In this document: in pieces, positions 63,113 to 64,000 of the stretch | Layout of the letters: each line of letters starts with the position of its first letter | Numbering within the stretch: position 1 is the stretch's first letter | DNA from: Arthrobacter sp. Bi83 | GTDB taxonomy: Bacteria > Actinomycetota > Actinomycetes > Actinomycetales > Micrococcaceae | Assembly: GCF_918698095.1 (NCBI RefSeq) | Contig: NZ_CAKKLY010000026.1 | Location: 1 to 64,000, forward strand | Length of the DNA: 64,000 bases | Direction of reading: 5' to 3' | Position numbers and translations under genes: made by a program | The notes under the pieces: generated by a model | What the model was told of the DNA's origin: nothing | Databases searched by the model: none | Seen by the model: the letters and a program-made list of their open reading frames with translations, nothing else

Positions 63113-64000
63113 TTGGCTAGCCAGGACTGGGTGGACAAGGACTTTTACGCGATCCTTGGCATCGCCAAGGACGCTTCCGACGCTGACATCAAGAAGGCCT
63201 ACCGGAAGCTCGCGCGCCAGCACCACCCGGATACGAACTCCGGTGACGCTGCTTCGGAGAAGAAGTTCAAGGACATCTCTGAGGCGTACTCCGTGCTGTC
63301 CGACCCCGAGGAGCGCCAGCAGTATGACGCCATCCGGGCCATGGGCGGCGGGGCACGGTTCGCTCCGCACGGTGCCGGAAGCACGGCCAACGGCGGCTTC
63401 GAGGACCTTTTTGGCGGGCTCTTCACCGGCAACGCCGGACGCCAATCCGGCGGCTTCAGCACGCCCGGCGGCGTCCCGCCCGAGTTCGCCGACCTGTTCG
63501 GCGGCGGCTTTGGCGGCGCCGGGGGTCCTGCCGGGTACCAGCGCGCGCCGCAGAAGGGTGCGGACCGCACGGCAACCACCAGCATCTCCTTCGCCGGTTC
63601 CATCCGCGGCACCACCATCGGCCTGCGCGAGCCGGACGGAGAAGTCATCGACGTCCGTGTTCCGGCCGGCATCAAGGACGGCCAGAAGGTCCGCGTCCGC
63701 GGAAAGGGCCAGTACGGTCCCGCGGGCAACGGCGATCTCATGGTGACGGTCAACGTCAAACACCACGACTTTTACACGCGCGACGGCGACAACCTCCGCA
63801 TCCACGTGCCGGTCACCTTCGCGGAAGCTGCTCTGGGCGCCGACATCGAGGTTCCCACGATCGACGGCGAGCATGTCCGGGTCCGCGTTCCCGCTGGCAC
63901 GCCCGCGGGGCGCACTCTCCGGGTCAAGGGCCGCGGCGTGAAGACCTCCAAGGGCACCGGCGACCTGCTGGTGACGATCGACGTCGCCGTTCCGAAGAAC
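63113..64000 (+). CDS. dnaJ: DnaJ/CbpA-like co-chaperone, truncated by the window end
   Basis: The first 296 residues are present. The J domain (about 9-75) carries the essential HPD in RQHHPDTN, followed by a Gly/Phe-rich region with GGFEDLFGGLF. Two C-terminal substrate domains follow (FAGSIRGTTIGL; VTFAEAALGADIEVPTIDG). No CxxCxGxG zinc-finger repeats appear where a class A DnaJ has them, so this is a class B type. It starts with TTG at 63113, seven bases after AAAGGA. The frame is open at position 64000. Confidence 0.92.
   Translation, partial: MASQDWVDKDFYAILGIAKDASDADIKKAYRKLARQHHPDTNSGDAASEKKFKDISEAYSVLSDPEERQQYDAIRAMGGGARFAPHGAGSTANGGFEDLFGGLFTGNAGRQSGGFSTPGGVPPEFADLFGGGFGGAGGPAGYQRAPQKGADRTATTSISFAGSIRGTTIGLREPDGEVIDVRVPAGIKDGQKVRVRGKGQYGPAGNGDLMVTVNVKHHDFYTRDGDNLRIHVPVTFAEAALGADIEVPTIDGEHVRVRVPAGTPAGRTLRVKGRGVKTSKGTGDLLVTIDVAVPKN

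Overview
The window is about 64 kb of high-GC, gene-dense chromosome. It looks like a Micrococcaceae-type actinobacterium, most probably Arthrobacter or Pseudarthrobacter. The evidence is strong GC bias at third codon positions, frequent GTG and TTG starts, ATGA-type gene overlaps, an Mrp operon with fused MrpA-MrpB, an actinomycete-type SAM-IV riboswitch, two HspR (HAIR) operators before dnaK, a YkoEDC-type HMP/thiamine ECF transporter behind a TPP riboswitch, and a DtxR/IdeR-type iron box. The genus is inferred from gene content only. I saw no insertion sequence, prophage, CRISPR array, rRNA or tRNA.

Layout. 0-8.2 kb: an MFS transporter diverges from a complete, translationally coupled mrpA/B-C-D-E-F-G Na+/H+ antiporter operon. 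8.2-11 kb: two short-chain dehydrogenases and their likely MmyB-type regulator. 11-17.3 kb: a PucR regulator diverges from an operon with an FMN alpha-hydroxy-acid oxidase, a complete polar amino acid ABC importer and a RidA enamine deaminase. 17.4-21.7 kb: DUF4235 and UPF0303 genes, then the TPP riboswitch and ykoE-ykoD-ykoC. 21.7-27.3 kb: an acetyltransferase, a secreted GH25-like protein divergent from an HTH-MurA fusion, a YbdK-type ligase and an Asp/Glu-racemase-like protein. 27.3-31.8 kb: an adenylation-carrier-membrane acyltransferase fusion under an apparent iron box, and a transketolase. 32-34.4 kb: a small protein, then DUF1737-rhodanese-metZ behind a SAM-IV riboswitch. 34.4-38.5 kb: a tight three-gene operon with an NtaA-like FMN monooxygenase, a HAL-family lyase lacking the MIO triad, and a cysteine-synthase-like PLP enzyme. 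38.5-49.8 kb: a degenerate EAL protein, a FAD-Rieske oxidoreductase, a hydrolase, pabC, cardiolipin synthase, a kinase-PabB fusion, a tyrosine phosphatase, a LysE exporter, a methyltransferase and MarR. 49.9-53.1 kb: an MMPL transporter and an epimerase-like protein. 53.4-59.5 kb: an arabinoside-utilisation locus (LacI, binding protein, two permeases, GH51). 59.7-64 kb: an acidic repeat protein and dnaK-grpE-dnaJ, with dnaJ cut by the window end.

The most interesting points are four. First, the iron-box-linked adenylation-carrier-acyltransferase protein. Second, the monooxygenase / MIO-less lyase / PLP enzyme operon, which looks like an uncharacterised small-molecule pathway. Third, the HTH-MurA fusion next to a secreted lysozyme-fold protein. 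Fourth, a large nested inverted repeat between grpE and dnaJ. Short tandem duplications of 15, 18, 20 or 30 bp also recur at the ends of several unrelated genes.
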